Below, one piece after another: positions 52,142 through 62,070 of a DNA stretch of 64,000 nt (positions are counted from its first letter, which is position 1; the number at the start of each line of letters is the position of its first letter). The position numbers were made by a program, and so were the translations under genes. Source of the DNA: Bacteroidales bacterium (lineage in GTDB: Bacteria > Bacteroidota > Bacteroidia > Bacteroidales > UBA10428); contig JAFGKY010000002.1 of assembly GCA_016928305.1 (NCBI GenBank), positions 182,365 through 246,364 of the forward strand. Direction: 5' to 3'. The notes below the pieces were generated by a model. It worked only from the letters and a program-made list of their open reading frames with translations, searched no databases and was not told where the DNA came from.

Positions 52142-53314
52142 ATGAAAAGCATTTATATCCTCTTCATATCATTGCTTCTTCTGGTTGGTTGCTCCTCATC
52201 AAAAAAGCTGATGCAAAAAGGCAACTATGACGCAGTGATTCAAAAGTCGGTTAAAAAGCTCGTTAAAGATCCTTCCCGTGAAGAAGATGCTGTCATGCTT
52301 GACAAAGCCTATGCCCTGGCGAATGCAAGAGACCAGGAAAGGATAAAATACCTGAAGTTGGAAAACAATCCTGCCTCATACGATGAAATTTATGCCATTT
52401 ATAATAACCTCAAGAACCGTCAGACCACTGTGAGAAAGGTTTTGCCTCTTAACATCGGAGGGCGTACGGTAAGGTATGACTATGTTGACTACGACAAGCA
52501 AATGGTTGAAGCCAAGAAAAAGGCTGCCGATTACTATTATGATAATGCAAACAGGCTGATGAAACTAAATACCAAGGAATCATACCGGCAGGCTTATTAT
52601 GAATTCAGGAAGGCTAAAAATTATATGGGAAGCGCATATCCCAACATTGATAACCTGATTAATGAATCCCATTATCTTGGAATTAGTCGTGTACTGGTTG
52701 AAGTTGTCAACAATACGCATATTAAATTCCCCGATGAATTTTTGGGCAATATAAGCACGCTCGATACACGTGAGTTTGCCAATGAATGGACTGAGTATCA
52801 TCTGGAGCGTATGGATCGTGAGACACAATATGACTATTATGTCGATATTGTTTTACAAATGGTTGACATATCACCGGATATGGCATCGGATAAGGATTAT
52901 ATAGAGAAGAAGACCATTGAAGATGGATTCACTTATGTATTGGATTCAAAAGGCAATGTGATGAAAGACAGCCTCGGCAATGATATTAAAGTAAAGAAAT
53001 ACAAAGAGATTACATGCACTGTGATTGAAACTTTACAGCAAAAACATTGCACCATTAAGGGAAACCTGGAATTTATTGCAGCCAGTACAAATCAATTGCT
53101 GAAAAAAGAGCCCATTGCTGCTTCAACACATTTTGAACATCGCTCTGCAAGGGCGATTGGTGATATCAATGCGCTGACACCCGAAACGAAAAAGCTGATA
53201 CAACTTAAACGTATTCCCTTTCCGGATGATTTCAGCATGATATACGATTGTACCGAAACATTGAAGCTTTCGATACATGATGCACTTAAGTACAACCGAT
53301 CCCTTTTACAGTAA
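52142..53314 (+). CDS. Lipoprotein of unknown function (helical repeats)
   Basis: 390 residues. Signal MKSIYILFISLLLLVGC with Cys17. The next 150 residues are helical and TPR-like (GNYDAVIQKSVKKLVKDPSR, YEFRKAKNYMGSAYPNIDNL), then a beta-rich region with TREFANEWTEYHLERMDRET. I do not recognise the family. hflX follows after 14 bases, so the two may be co-transcribed. Confidence 0.75.
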   Translation: MKSIYILFISLLLLVGCSSSKKLMQKGNYDAVIQKSVKKLVKDPSREEDAVMLDKAYALANARDQERIKYLKLENNPASYDEIYAIYNNLKNRQTTVRKVLPLNIGGRTVRYDYVDYDKQMVEAKKKAADYYYDNANRLMKLNTKESYRQAYYEFRKAKNYMGSAYPNIDNLINESHYLGISRVLVEVVNNTHIKFPDEFLGNISTLDTREFANEWTEYHLERMDRETQYDYYVDIVLQMVDISPDMASDKDYIEKKTIEDGFTYVLDSKGNVMKDSLGNDIKVKKYKEITCTVIETLQQKHCTIKGNLEFIAASTNQLLKKEPIAASTHFEHRSARAIGDINALTPETKKLIQLKRIPFPDDFSMIYDCTETLKLSIHDALKYNRSLLQ

Positions 53315-53328
53315 ATCATTATTTTTCC

Positions 53329-54519
53329 TTGGGGAGTTACACAACCAGATCGGAACAGGAACGGGCAATACTCATCGGAGTTACCAACCGCGATTACGGG
53401 CCTGACCAGATTAAAGACTTTCTGGAGGAATTGGCTTTTCTGGTGGATACAGCTGGTGCTGTTCCGGTTAAAAGTTACATACAGAAATTGGATATTCCCA
53501 ATAACCGCACTTTTATAGGTAAAGGTAAACTTGAAGAGATTAAGGAATATATTCATACACATGCTATTGACATCGTTATCTTTGACGATGAACTTTCTCC
53601 CAGTCAGATTCGTAATATTGAAGATGAATTGAGGATCAGGGTCATCGACAGGACTAACCTCATTCTGGATATATTTGCCAGCAGGGCAAAGACAGCTCAT
53701 GCAAAAACACAGGTTGAGCTTGCTCAATACGAATATCTGCTTCCGCGACTTACCGGTATGTGGACCCACCTCGAAAGGCAACGCGGAGGTATTGGCCTTC
53801 GTGGTCCCGGTGAAACGGAGATTGAAACCGACAGAAGAATCGTCCGTGAAAAAATCGCGATCCTTAAAGAACATTTAAAAAGAATTGACAAGCAGATGAA
53901 TACCCAGCGTAAAAACAGAGGTAAGCTTGTGCGCGTTTCACTGATAGGTTACACGAACGTTGGCAAATCAACAATTTTAAACTTGCTTAGTAAATCCGAT
54001 GTCTTTTCCGAAAATAAGCTTTTTGCCACCCTCGATACAACGGTCAGAAAAGTTGTAATCGGAAACCTTCCGTTTCTAATGAGCGATACCGTGGGATTCA
54101 TCCGGAAATTACCCCATCACCTGGTTGAATCATTTAAGTCAACACTGGACGAGGTCAGAGAAGCTGACATTCTCTTGCATGTGGTTGATATTTCACATCC
54201 CGGATTTGAAGAACAAATACGTATTGTGAATCAGACACTTCATGATATCCGGGCATCCAATAAGCCAACCATCGTTGTGTTTAATAAAATGGATGCTTAC
54301 CATTATATATTAAAGGAAGAAGATGATCTCACTCCGAAAACCCGGGCAAACCTTTCATTGACAGAACTAAAAAACAGCTGGATGGCAAAGAATAATTCAC
54401 CCTGCATTTTTATTTCAGCCACGAAAAAGGAAAATATTGATGAATTCCGGGCAATACTTTATTCCAGGGTGAAAGAGATTCATATTACCCGTTATCCGTA
54501 TGATGATTTTCTTTTCTGA
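53329..54519 (+). CDS. hflX: Ribosome-associated GTPase HflX
   Basis: 396 residues. HflX splits stalled or vacant 70S ribosomes under stress. The N-terminal ATP-binding domain ends with GGIGLRGPGETEIETDRR; the GTPase shows G1 GYTNVGKST near 207-215, G3 DTVGFIRKLPHHL, G4 FNKMD and the C-terminal ARLYSRVKEI-like helix. No ATG is found near the 5' end; TTG at 53329 (MGSYTTRS) is the most likely start. It is 14 bases after a lipoprotein gene. Confidence 0.95.
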   Translation: MGSYTTRSEQERAILIGVTNRDYGPDQIKDFLEELAFLVDTAGAVPVKSYIQKLDIPNNRTFIGKGKLEEIKEYIHTHAIDIVIFDDELSPSQIRNIEDELRIRVIDRTNLILDIFASRAKTAHAKTQVELAQYEYLLPRLTGMWTHLERQRGGIGLRGPGETEIETDRRIVREKIAILKEHLKRIDKQMNTQRKNRGKLVRVSLIGYTNVGKSTILNLLSKSDVFSENKLFATLDTTVRKVVIGNLPFLMSDTVGFIRKLPHHLVESFKSTLDEVREADILLHVVDISHPGFEEQIRIVNQTLHDIRASNKPTIVVFNKMDAYHYILKEEDDLTPKTRANLSLTELKNSWMAKNNSPCIFISATKKENIDEFRAILYSRVKEIHITRYPYDDFLF

Positions 54520-54569
54520 ACCGGGTTTTATACCTCAACGAAATTTATAAAATTTCGCCGGAGATCTTA

Positions 54570-55559
54570 TCACACCAGGTTTTTCTTCACCAGGTATTCA
54601 GCAATCTGAATGGCATTCGTGGCAGCTCCTTTTCGTAAATTATCAGAAACAATCCACATATTCAATGTTTTGGACTGTGTATCATCACGGCGTAAACGTC
54701 CCACAAATACTTCGTCATGGTCATGTGAGATGATAGGCATAGGATAAACATTGTTCTTCGGATCATCCATCACAATGACACCGGGTGTTTGCTCGAGTAT
54801 TTTGCGAACATCGGTCAGATCAAATTCCTTTTCAAATTCAACGTTCACGGATTCGGAATGTCCTCCCACGACGGGGATCCGGACAGCAGTGGCCGTTACC
54901 TTTATGGAATCATCTTCCATGATTTTTCTTGTTTCATTCACCATTTTCATTTCTTCTTTGGTATAACCGTTATCCAGAAAAACGTCAATATGCGGAAGGG
55001 CGTTTAAATCTATTTTATGGGGATAGGCCATTTCGCCCGAAATTCCCTTTCTTTCATTCATCAGCTGGTCAACTGCCTTTTTCCCGGTACCGGTAACAGA
55101 TTGATACGTAGAAACCACGATTCGCCTGACCTTATAAGCTTTGTGAAGCCCTACAAGGGCAACTACCATCTGTATGGTGGAACAATTTGGATTGGCAATG
55201 ATTTTATCCGACTTGGTCAGCACATGAGCGTTTACTTCAGGGACCACAAGCTTAATATCCGGTTCCATCCTCCAGGCTGAGGAATTGTCAACCACTGTAG
55301 TGCCTACTTCTGCAAATTTCGGAGCCCATGTTTTGGAAGTACTGCCACCAGCAGAAAAAATCGCAAGTTGTGGTTTCATATCGATTGCATCTTGCATCCC
55401 CACTACCGAATATTCCTTACCTTTGAAAGTTACTTTCTTTCCAATCGATTTTTCAGATGCAACAGGTATAAGATCTGTAACAGGAAAACTGCGTTCTTCA
55501 AGAACACGAATCATCTGTGCGCCTACAAGACCGGTAGCGCCAACAACAGCAACTTTCAT
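54570..55559 (-). CDS. asd: Aspartate-semialdehyde dehydrogenase
   Basis: 329 residues from the ATG at 55559; the frame stays open to 55682 but the upstream part crosses the promoter region. Makes aspartate semialdehyde from aspartyl phosphate for Lys, Thr, Met and diaminopimelate synthesis. Motifs: VAVVGATGLVGAQM (NADP-binding), ANPNCSTIQM with catalytic Cys126, and RIPVVGGHSESV with the acid/base His234. Standard length. It diverges from the lamin-tail protein gene across a strong hairpin. Confidence 0.96.
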   Translation of the reverse strand: MKVAVVGATGLVGAQMIRVLEERSFPVTDLIPVASEKSIGKKVTFKGKEYSVVGMQDAIDMKPQLAIFSAGGSTSKTWAPKFAEVGTTVVDNSSAWRMEPDIKLVVPEVNAHVLTKSDKIIANPNCSTIQMVVALVGLHKAYKVRRIVVSTYQSVTGTGKKAVDQLMNERKGISGEMAYPHKIDLNALPHIDVFLDNGYTKEEMKMVNETRKIMEDDSIKVTATAVRIPVVGGHSESVNVEFEKEFDLTDVRKILEQTPGVIVMDDPKNNVYPMPIISHDHDEVFVGRLRRDDTQSKTLNMWIVSDNLRKGAATNAIQIAEYLVKKNLV

Positions 55560-55595
55560 GATGTATGTTTTATGGGTTAATAAATATTTATTAAC

Positions 55596-55630
55596 AATCA
55601 AAGAGAATGCCACTGACATTCTCTTTGATT
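55596..55630. other. Perfect 14-bp hairpin in the divergent asd/LTD intergenic region
   Basis: AATCAAAGAGAATG (55596-55609) and its exact reverse complement CATTCTCTTTGATT (55617-55630) flank a 7-base loop. It lies between two divergent genes, so it is not a simple 3' terminator; it may be a leader structure or a protein-binding site. On the plus strand TTTC follows, not a long T-run. Confidence 0.7.
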
Positions 55631-55694
55631 TCATTATACTTTTAATTAATTTTCTCTGTATGTTATGAGGCAAAATTCGCAAAAAAATCGGATT

Positions 55695-58337
55695 ATGAAA
55701 ATCCCTGCCGTTATTTTTTTTATCCTTCCCCTTACCTTACATGCTCAACTAAGAGAAACCTTTGAATGCGGGAACCTGGATTGCTGGCAACAGTTTCCGC
55801 CAGATCACTGGGAATGCTCTGCAGTACAACCGATACAGGGCAGGTTTTCCCTTCACCATGGTTATAATAATTCCATGCCGGGCTTCGATCGGATATCCTT
55901 TGCCCATGATCCTCTTTACTGCGATTCATTGACAACTACCTGGAAGTTCAGCATACTGTATTCCTGCTTCCCATCATCCCAGAATAACTGGTCCGTATAT
56001 TTGCTTGCCGACAGATCTGCCGGTTATATGAACCCGAATAGCAACATCAGGGCCTATATAGCAGGAGTCAATCTTAACGGATATGATGATCTCCTTAAAA
56101 TATATAAAGTCAAAAACAACCGGGTTGAAACAGTGGTCAATTCGTGTTTTAACTGGCAGACAGAGACCTCGGTTCTCCATGCAACACAAATTAAAATAAT
56201 CCGCAGTACCGGAGGCATATGGTCAATATTAATAGATACCACGGGATCCGGTAAGGATTTTGTATTTCTCGACGACGGGATAGATTCCGAATACTCCTTA
56301 TCAAATTATTTTGGTATAGGATATCGATATACTTCCACTAACGACCGTAAACTTTGGCTGGATGATCTGGAAATAACCGGCTGTTTCAAACAGGACCTTG
56401 AACCTCCCGCTATTAAAAAGATTTCTGTTGTTTCACCCAATAAAATCAACGTTGAATTTACGGAAGCTATCAATACCAGTGAACTGTCCTTAACCATGTT
56501 TTCAGTCAATGATGAGGCAGTTATTCCTGTTATCCTGGATATCCAATCTCCTGCTTCAATAGCACTTACTTTCTCCGGATCCTTTGATTCAACAAGGGAA
56601 TATGAGATTTCCATCACCGGAATAAAAGATATTTATGGAAATGCTCAAAGCATTTTAAAAAATAAATTCATCTGCTACTTTGCCAAACCTTTTGATATTA
56701 TCATAAATGAAATTATGTCCGACCCGGAACCTGCAGTCAACCTTCCAGATGTCGAGTATATTGAGTTGTTTAACACAACAAACTATGATATTGAAGCGCT
56801 GGGATGGGAACTAGCAATAGGTGAAAAATGCATTTCTCTGCCATCGTTCCTGATTTCAAAAAATGCCTATCTGATCGTATGCGAAGCCAGCGATTCGTCA
56901 ATGTTCAAGCCATTTGGAACAATCTTACCCGTCCGGGGATTTCCGGCATTAAATAATGAGGGACAAACCATAACACTGGCAAATTCAGAAAAAACTATTA
57001 TTCATTCGGTTTCCTACACCAGCCGATGGTTCAAAAATCCAATTAAAGCCGAAGGAGGTTGGTCTCTTGAAATGATCGATGCCGAAAATCCTTGTGCAGG
57101 GTATGATAACTGGGAAGCATCTGACAGTTATCTGGGTGGCACACCCGGATTCGAAAATTCAGTAATTCATTATAATCCTGACAATACCAGACCTTATCTG
57201 TTACGGGCTGCAACGACCTGTGATACAGGTTTGCTGGTTAGTTTTAGTGAACCTCTTCTTCATAGTAGCGCTTCTGATCCCAATTGCTATTCGGTAAACC
57301 AGGGCATCTATCATCCTGTTAATGCGATACCGATTACGCCTGATTTTTCGACTGTTTTGCTTTCATTTCCGGTTAAATTTGAATCCTTCAGATTGTATGA
57401 ACTGATGGTTAAAGATAAAATCAGCGATTGTTATGGTAATCTGCTTACCAGTGGTTATATGGGCTTTGGATTGGCATCTCCGCCAGATTCTTTTGATCTG
57501 GTTATCAACGAGGTACTTTTTAATGCACGTGATGAAGAGGATTTTGTTGAAATGCTGAACCGTTCTGATAAAATTATCGAGCTTTCATCCATGAAAATTG
57601 TCCTGCTGGATGAATTCACGGGAATTGTGAATACGATCTTATGCGAATTGCCATTTCCTATTCAGTTACTGCCTGGGCAATATTTGGCTGTAACAGGTAA
57701 TGCTGCCGTTCTACAGGAGCAATACTATTGCAAGAACCCGGCTGCCATATTTGAAGCAACAGGAATGAAGGCACTTCCTGACAAAACAGGAGTAATTGCA
57801 CTGCTCGACTCCACCTATCAAGTAATCGACAAATTTCTCTACCGGTCTGATTATCATTTTAATATAATAAGCCATACCGAAGGGGTTTCCCTGGAACGTA
57901 TTCATTGCAACAGTCCGACCAATACATCGGATAACTGGCATTCGGCGGCTGAAGATGAAGGATTTGCCACACCTGGCTACAAAAACTCACAATCATTTGA
58001 ACCGGCCGAATCATTACCATCCTCTATATGGCTGGAGCCGGAGATCTTTACTCCGGATAACGATGGATATGATGATTACATCACACTTACATATCATTTT
58101 AACAATCCGGGTCTTATGGCTACCATAATAGTCTTTGACAATCGCGGGAACCGGGTTAAACAACTGGCGAATAACACCATGCTTGGCACAGAAGGATTTT
58201 TCACCTGGGATGGAACGAATGTGAAAGGATTACACGAACAGGCGGGTATATATGTTATTTATACCGAAGTCTTTTCAGACAATGGCACCATTAGAAAGTT
58301 CAGAAATATTTGTGTTCTGGCAAACAAGCTGAAATAG
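55695..58337 (+). CDS. Secreted lamin-tail-domain protein with FlgD-like C-terminus
   Basis: 880 residues from the ATG at 55695; an upstream ATG at 55665 is possible. Signal MKIPAVIFFILPLTLHAQ. After a concanavalin-like N-terminal region there is an Ig-like segment, a lamin-tail domain near 345-450 (IIINEIMSDPEPAVNLPDVEYIE pattern), a second one near 610-720 (LVINEVLFNARDEEDFVEML) and a C-terminal FlgD-like Ig domain (PEIFTPDNDGYDDYITLTYHF, VIVFDNRGNRVKQL). LTD proteins are common secreted or surface proteins in Bacteroidota. The C-terminus resembles T9SS-associated domains but is not a clear sorting domain. Confidence 0.8.
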   Translation: MKIPAVIFFILPLTLHAQLRETFECGNLDCWQQFPPDHWECSAVQPIQGRFSLHHGYNNSMPGFDRISFAHDPLYCDSLTTTWKFSILYSCFPSSQNNWSVYLLADRSAGYMNPNSNIRAYIAGVNLNGYDDLLKIYKVKNNRVETVVNSCFNWQTETSVLHATQIKIIRSTGGIWSILIDTTGSGKDFVFLDDGIDSEYSLSNYFGIGYRYTSTNDRKLWLDDLEITGCFKQDLEPPAIKKISVVSPNKINVEFTEAINTSELSLTMFSVNDEAVIPVILDIQSPASIALTFSGSFDSTREYEISITGIKDIYGNAQSILKNKFICYFAKPFDIIINEIMSDPEPAVNLPDVEYIELFNTTNYDIEALGWELAIGEKCISLPSFLISKNAYLIVCEASDSSMFKPFGTILPVRGFPALNNEGQTITLANSEKTIIHSVSYTSRWFKNPIKAEGGWSLEMIDAENPCAGYDNWEASDSYLGGTPGFENSVIHYNPDNTRPYLLRAATTCDTGLLVSFSEPLLHSSASDPNCYSVNQGIYHPVNAIPITPDFSTVLLSFPVKFESFRLYELMVKDKISDCYGNLLTSGYMGFGLASPPDSFDLVINEVLFNARDEEDFVEMLNRSDKIIELSSMKIVLLDEFTGIVNTILCELPFPIQLLPGQYLAVTGNAAVLQEQYYCKNPAAIFEATGMKALPDKTGVIALLDSTYQVIDKFLYRSDYHFNIISHTEGVSLERIHCNSPTNTSDNWHSAAEDEGFATPGYKNSQSFEPAESLPSSIWLEPEIFTPDNDGYDDYITLTYHFNNPGLMATIIVFDNRGNRVKQLANNTMLGTEGFFTWDGTNVKGLHEQAGIYVIYTEVFSDNGTIRKFRNICVLANKLK

Positions 58338-58445
58338 ACAATATTTTTTTTCACCTTTAATTTTCTGTAACATAAACCATTGAATAATCGTACTTATTTT
58401 AGAATTTTATGATGCCAATAAGTCTTTTAAGAAAACTGCCTGATT

Positions 58446-59639
58446 ATGAAATATACCATTCTGGTAGCTGATGACTCGAAATTGTATTTCGATATTATTG
58501 AAGAGGCATTCAGACAGTTGGGTGATAACTACAGGTTAATATGGGCCGATACTGGAAAAGCAGCTTGCCAATTAGCTGAAAAACATTTACCTGACCTGAT
58601 CCTGATGGACGTAATCATGCCCGAGATGAATGGCGTGCAGGCAATCAGGGCATTAAAAGAAAATCCGCTGACCACGGATATACCAGTGATCATGCTTTCC
58701 GCATCAGAAAGCCTTAAAGCAGCTTGCGAAACCGGTGCCCATGATTTTATTTCCAAACCATTCAATCACTTTGAATTGCTTATGCGCGTGAGGGCTTCCT
58801 TAACCCTGATTGATAAAATTAAGGAAATTAAGAAGCAGAAGGAGAAACTTGAAAAAGAACACCAGAAAATATCACAGCAACGAAAAGAAATAATTGATGA
58901 TATTACATATTCCAAACGAATACAGAAAGCCATCTTGCCGACAAACGAATTGATTAAGAACATTTTCCCTGAACACTTTGTTCTTAATATTCCGAGGAAC
59001 ATCGTGAGCGGTGACTTTTATTGGGTCGGCCAGAAATCAGGCAAAAAAATAATAACTGTAGCCGACTGTACAGGCCATGGAATATCAGGAGCATTTATGA
59101 CCATGGCTGGAATTGCTTATATGAATGATATTTTCAACAGATATACCTTAGACGATCCAGCTGAGTTTTTATTCCTGTTACGTGAACAAGTTATGAAGCT
59201 GCTCCATCAAAAAGGCATAGAAGGAGAGGCCACTGATGGGATGGATGTTGCACTTTGCATCATCGATGAAAAAAAGAAGTGCTTCAAATATGCAGGAGCC
59301 AACAATCCGATTTACCATATAAACCAGCATGAATTACATTTATATAAAGCCGACAGGATGCCTATTGGAATACACGTCAATTTCACTACTCCGTTTACTT
59401 CCCAGACTTATCCTTACCGTCCGGGAGACATGCTGTATTTGTTTTCAGACGGATATCCCGATCAGTTTGGGGGACCTGAAAACAAAAAATTTCGCTACAA
59501 ACATTTCCAGGACCTCCTTTTATCAATTCACCAGGCTCCGATGTCCGATCAAAATGAAATTTTACGGCATACTTTCTTTAACTGGAAAGGTGAGGAGGAG
59601 CAGATTGATGACATTCTTATTTTTGGGATCCGCTTGTGA
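58446..59639 (+). CDS. Response regulator with PP2C (SpoIIE) phosphatase output
   Basis: 397 residues. REC domain (1-120) with acidic pocket Asp9/Asp10, phospho-acceptor Asp55 (LILMDVIMPEMNG) and Lys103 (ISKPF). A coiled coil (125-160) leads to a SpoIIE-type phosphatase: IVSGDFYWVG, VADCTGHGISGAFMT, DGMDVALC, LFSDGYPDQFGG and QIDDILIFG. A phosphorylation-gated PP2C, analogous to RsbU/HsbR-type regulators. It starts the second Sia-type module. No cognate histidine kinase is in the window. Confidence 0.92.
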   Translation: MKYTILVADDSKLYFDIIEEAFRQLGDNYRLIWADTGKAACQLAEKHLPDLILMDVIMPEMNGVQAIRALKENPLTTDIPVIMLSASESLKAACETGAHDFISKPFNHFELLMRVRASLTLIDKIKEIKKQKEKLEKEHQKISQQRKEIIDDITYSKRIQKAILPTNELIKNIFPEHFVLNIPRNIVSGDFYWVGQKSGKKIITVADCTGHGISGAFMTMAGIAYMNDIFNRYTLDDPAEFLFLLREQVMKLLHQKGIEGEATDGMDVALCIIDEKKKCFKYAGANNPIYHINQHELHLYKADRMPIGIHVNFTTPFTSQTYPYRPGDMLYLFSDGYPDQFGGPENKKFRYKHFQDLLLSIHQAPMSDQNEILRHTFFNWKGEEEQIDDILIFGIRL

Positions 59640-59714
59640 TAAACTCTATCTTTCAAAAAATGATAGTGCATATTTAATAAACTTTTAGTAATTTAATTTT
59701 TTTAAATTGCTCCT

Positions 59715-61523
59715 ATGACTGATCCGTCGTTCACAAAAAGCATTGTTAGAAGAATATTGTTGCTTTTTCTTGTTATTGCAATAACAATTGCTGACAATGT
59801 ACTGTTAGCTCAAAGTAAATCAATTCCCCAAAGTATAAAAGACGAAATTGCACAAAATGACCAATTGATCAAACAATATACACGGGAAGGAAAACTTGCC
59901 GAAGCTGCAACCTATTTAAACAGATCGGCTTACCTTTTTCAAACACACGGTTTAAACAAAGAAGCGGCAGCGTATTATACCGAGGTGTTGGAAATCAATC
60001 GACAACTCAATAATCAGAAAGGGATTCAACTGGTTTCCAATACGCTTGGAATGATCTATATTGATCTTGAACAATACAATCAGGCAATAGAACATTTGCA
60101 AAAGGCGTTACAGCTTTCAAAACAGTTTCATCAATCCGTTGAATCGGTTTCCTGTCTTACCAATATTGCATTGGCTCAACAAGGAATGGGGAAACATAAA
60201 GAAGCCATCACCACCCTCGAAGAAGCCATTAGTATTGCCAAGGAATTAACCGATCTGAAGTTGCTCCGTCGATGTTATGGATTGGCCTATGATAGTTACG
60301 ACAAAATCGGCAACACGGAAAAATCATATGCCTATTTTGAACTTTATTCATCACTCGACAAGGAAATTAAAAAGCAGGAAATGGAGAATGTCAAGTCAAC
60401 AGCGGAGTCGGAGGTGAATAAAGCTTATGCCGCTCGTCAGCTCACTGAAGAAGAGCTGAAAGTTAAAAAGGAAGAGCTTAAAATAACAGCTGACTCCCTG
60501 CAGGCTGCGGAACAGCTGACCCGCGAGCAACGACTTGAGTTGGAACTGCGGCAATCCCAAATCGACAGGAAAGAAGCGGAAATAAGGATTGAAAAAATGA
60601 AGCGTTTTCAGATAACCGCATTGCTCCTGGGTTCTATGTTGTTCACGGTTGTCCTCATTTACCTATTATACCTGAATATCCGGTCAAAACGTAAGATCCA
60701 CGAACAGAAAGAACTCTTGGAAATACAGAACCGGAATATTACAGCCAGTATCCGGTATGCAAAAACTATTCAACAAGCTATTCTTCCCGACCTGTCGGCT
60801 ATTAAAAAATATTTTGATGTCTTTGTCCTTTACCAGCCAAAAGACATTGTTTCAGGGGATTTTTACTGGTTTTCCGAATTGCATGCCAGGACATCGGGTG
60901 GTAAAAGCTTGCTACTGGCAGTCGTCGATTGCACCGGACATGGGGTTCCGGGTGCATTCATGTCCATGATCGGTAACCGGTTATTGAATGAAATAGTCAA
61001 TGAACGAAGAATTGATAGTCCGAAAGAAATATTGGAAGTCCTGAATACAGGAATTCGTTCAACATTGAGACAGGAACAAACTGACAATAATGACGGTATG
61101 GACATCTCCATATGCCGATTTGAAAAAATCGCGAATGGTGAAGTTCTTCTTACCTTTGCCGGTGCAAAAAGAAATATGCAGATCATTAAGAAAGAAAGAA
61201 AAGAAGTCATTAAACTGAAAGGAGACCGGTTATCAATTGGCGGATCCAATGAAAGCAAAGGACAAATACAATTTAAAAACCATGAAATAAAGCTATCCAA
61301 GGGCGATATGTTATACCTGTCAACCGATGGGATAATTGATCAGAACGGACCCGATCGCAGCCGTTTCGGTACCAACCGGTTTGAAGAAATTTTATTTAAA
61401 TACTCAAAATTCCCTATGGAAGAACAGGAGTATTCTATTCGTAAGGAAATTGAAAGATTCCGCCAGCATGAAGAACAACGGGATGATATTACCTTGTTGG
61501 GATTAAAAATAATTCAAACATAA
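59715..61523 (+). CDS. TPR membrane protein with PP2C (SpoIIE) phosphatase
   Basis: 602 residues. A signal or anchor (about 10-33) is followed by a TPR array (about 45-215; GDxxxA-type helix pairs such as YNQAIEHLQKALQLSKQF and HKEAITTLEEAISIAKEL), a coiled coil (215-290), a transmembrane helix (about 295-318) and a SpoIIE phosphatase (about 335-602). The phosphatase has IVSGDFYWFSEL, VDCTGHGVPGAFMSM, DGMDISIC and STDGIIDQNGP with QRDDITLLG. This places the sensor in the periplasm and the phosphatase inside. Four bases upstream of the SiaB-like gene. Confidence 0.9.
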   Translation: MTDPSFTKSIVRRILLLFLVIAITIADNVLLAQSKSIPQSIKDEIAQNDQLIKQYTREGKLAEAATYLNRSAYLFQTHGLNKEAAAYYTEVLEINRQLNNQKGIQLVSNTLGMIYIDLEQYNQAIEHLQKALQLSKQFHQSVESVSCLTNIALAQQGMGKHKEAITTLEEAISIAKELTDLKLLRRCYGLAYDSYDKIGNTEKSYAYFELYSSLDKEIKKQEMENVKSTAESEVNKAYAARQLTEEELKVKKEELKITADSLQAAEQLTREQRLELELRQSQIDRKEAEIRIEKMKRFQITALLLGSMLFTVVLIYLLYLNIRSKRKIHEQKELLEIQNRNITASIRYAKTIQQAILPDLSAIKKYFDVFVLYQPKDIVSGDFYWFSELHARTSGGKSLLLAVVDCTGHGVPGAFMSMIGNRLLNEIVNERRIDSPKEILEVLNTGIRSTLRQEQTDNNDGMDISICRFEKIANGEVLLTFAGAKRNMQIIKKERKEVIKLKGDRLSIGGSNESKGQIQFKNHEIKLSKGDMLYLSTDGIIDQNGPDRSRFGTNRFEEILFKYSKFPMEEQEYSIRKEIERFRQHEEQRDDITLLGLKIIQT

Positions 61524-61527
61524 AATC

Positions 61528-62052
61528 ATGTCAACAATCAAAGAAGAATACAGGCAAAACAGCCTTATTACATACGAGGGACCTATTACCGTTAATCTCG
61601 TATCCTTTCTTGGAAATTATATTAAATCTTTTATTGATTTTGACAATAAAGTACTGGTAAGGTTATTTAAAATATATATTGAATTGACCCAAAATGTATC
61701 TTATTATTCAGCCGAGACCATGCAGGTTAAAAACGGTGTCAACTGTGGAGTAGGCTGGTTTGTCCTTCAGGAATTAAAGGATTCATTCCGGATCACCACC
61801 GGAAATAAAATACTGAAAACAGACGCTGCAAAACTTATCAGCTACTGCAACGAAATCAACGGACTTAATGAAGAAGAACTGCGGGAACTAAAAAGAAAAA
61901 CCAGGGCTCAGGCTATGGTGCGGGATGTCGGTGCGCATATCGGTCTGATTCAAACCAGCCTGACCAGTGGAAACAAACTCGATTATAACATCGATGCCAT
62001 CAATAAATTATATTCGTTCTTTACCATTTCTACAAAAGTTATTAAATCGTAA
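61528..62052 (+). CDS. SiaB-like protein kinase (second copy)
   Basis: 174 residues, divergent from the copy at 36225 but with the same pattern: an N-box KIYIELTQNVSYYS (Glu52, Asn56), GVNCGVGWFVLQEL and a late glycine motif RDVGAHIGLIQTSL. Expected to phosphorylate the DUF1987 protein encoded 19 bases downstream. Its order PP2C-kinase-DUF1987 repeats that of the first module. Confidence 0.78.
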   Translation: MSTIKEEYRQNSLITYEGPITVNLVSFLGNYIKSFIDFDNKVLVRLFKIYIELTQNVSYYSAETMQVKNGVNCGVGWFVLQELKDSFRITTGNKILKTDAAKLISYCNEINGLNEEELRELKRKTRAQAMVRDVGAHIGLIQTSLTSGNKLDYNIDAINKLYSFFTISTKVIKS

Positions 62053-62070
62053 TTATTGCATAGCAAAACC

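Noticed and set aside
55560..55682. 41-codon N-terminal extension of Asd
   Set aside because: Contains the hairpin and overlaps the divergent gene start; the NADP-binding strand begins at the ATG at 55559.
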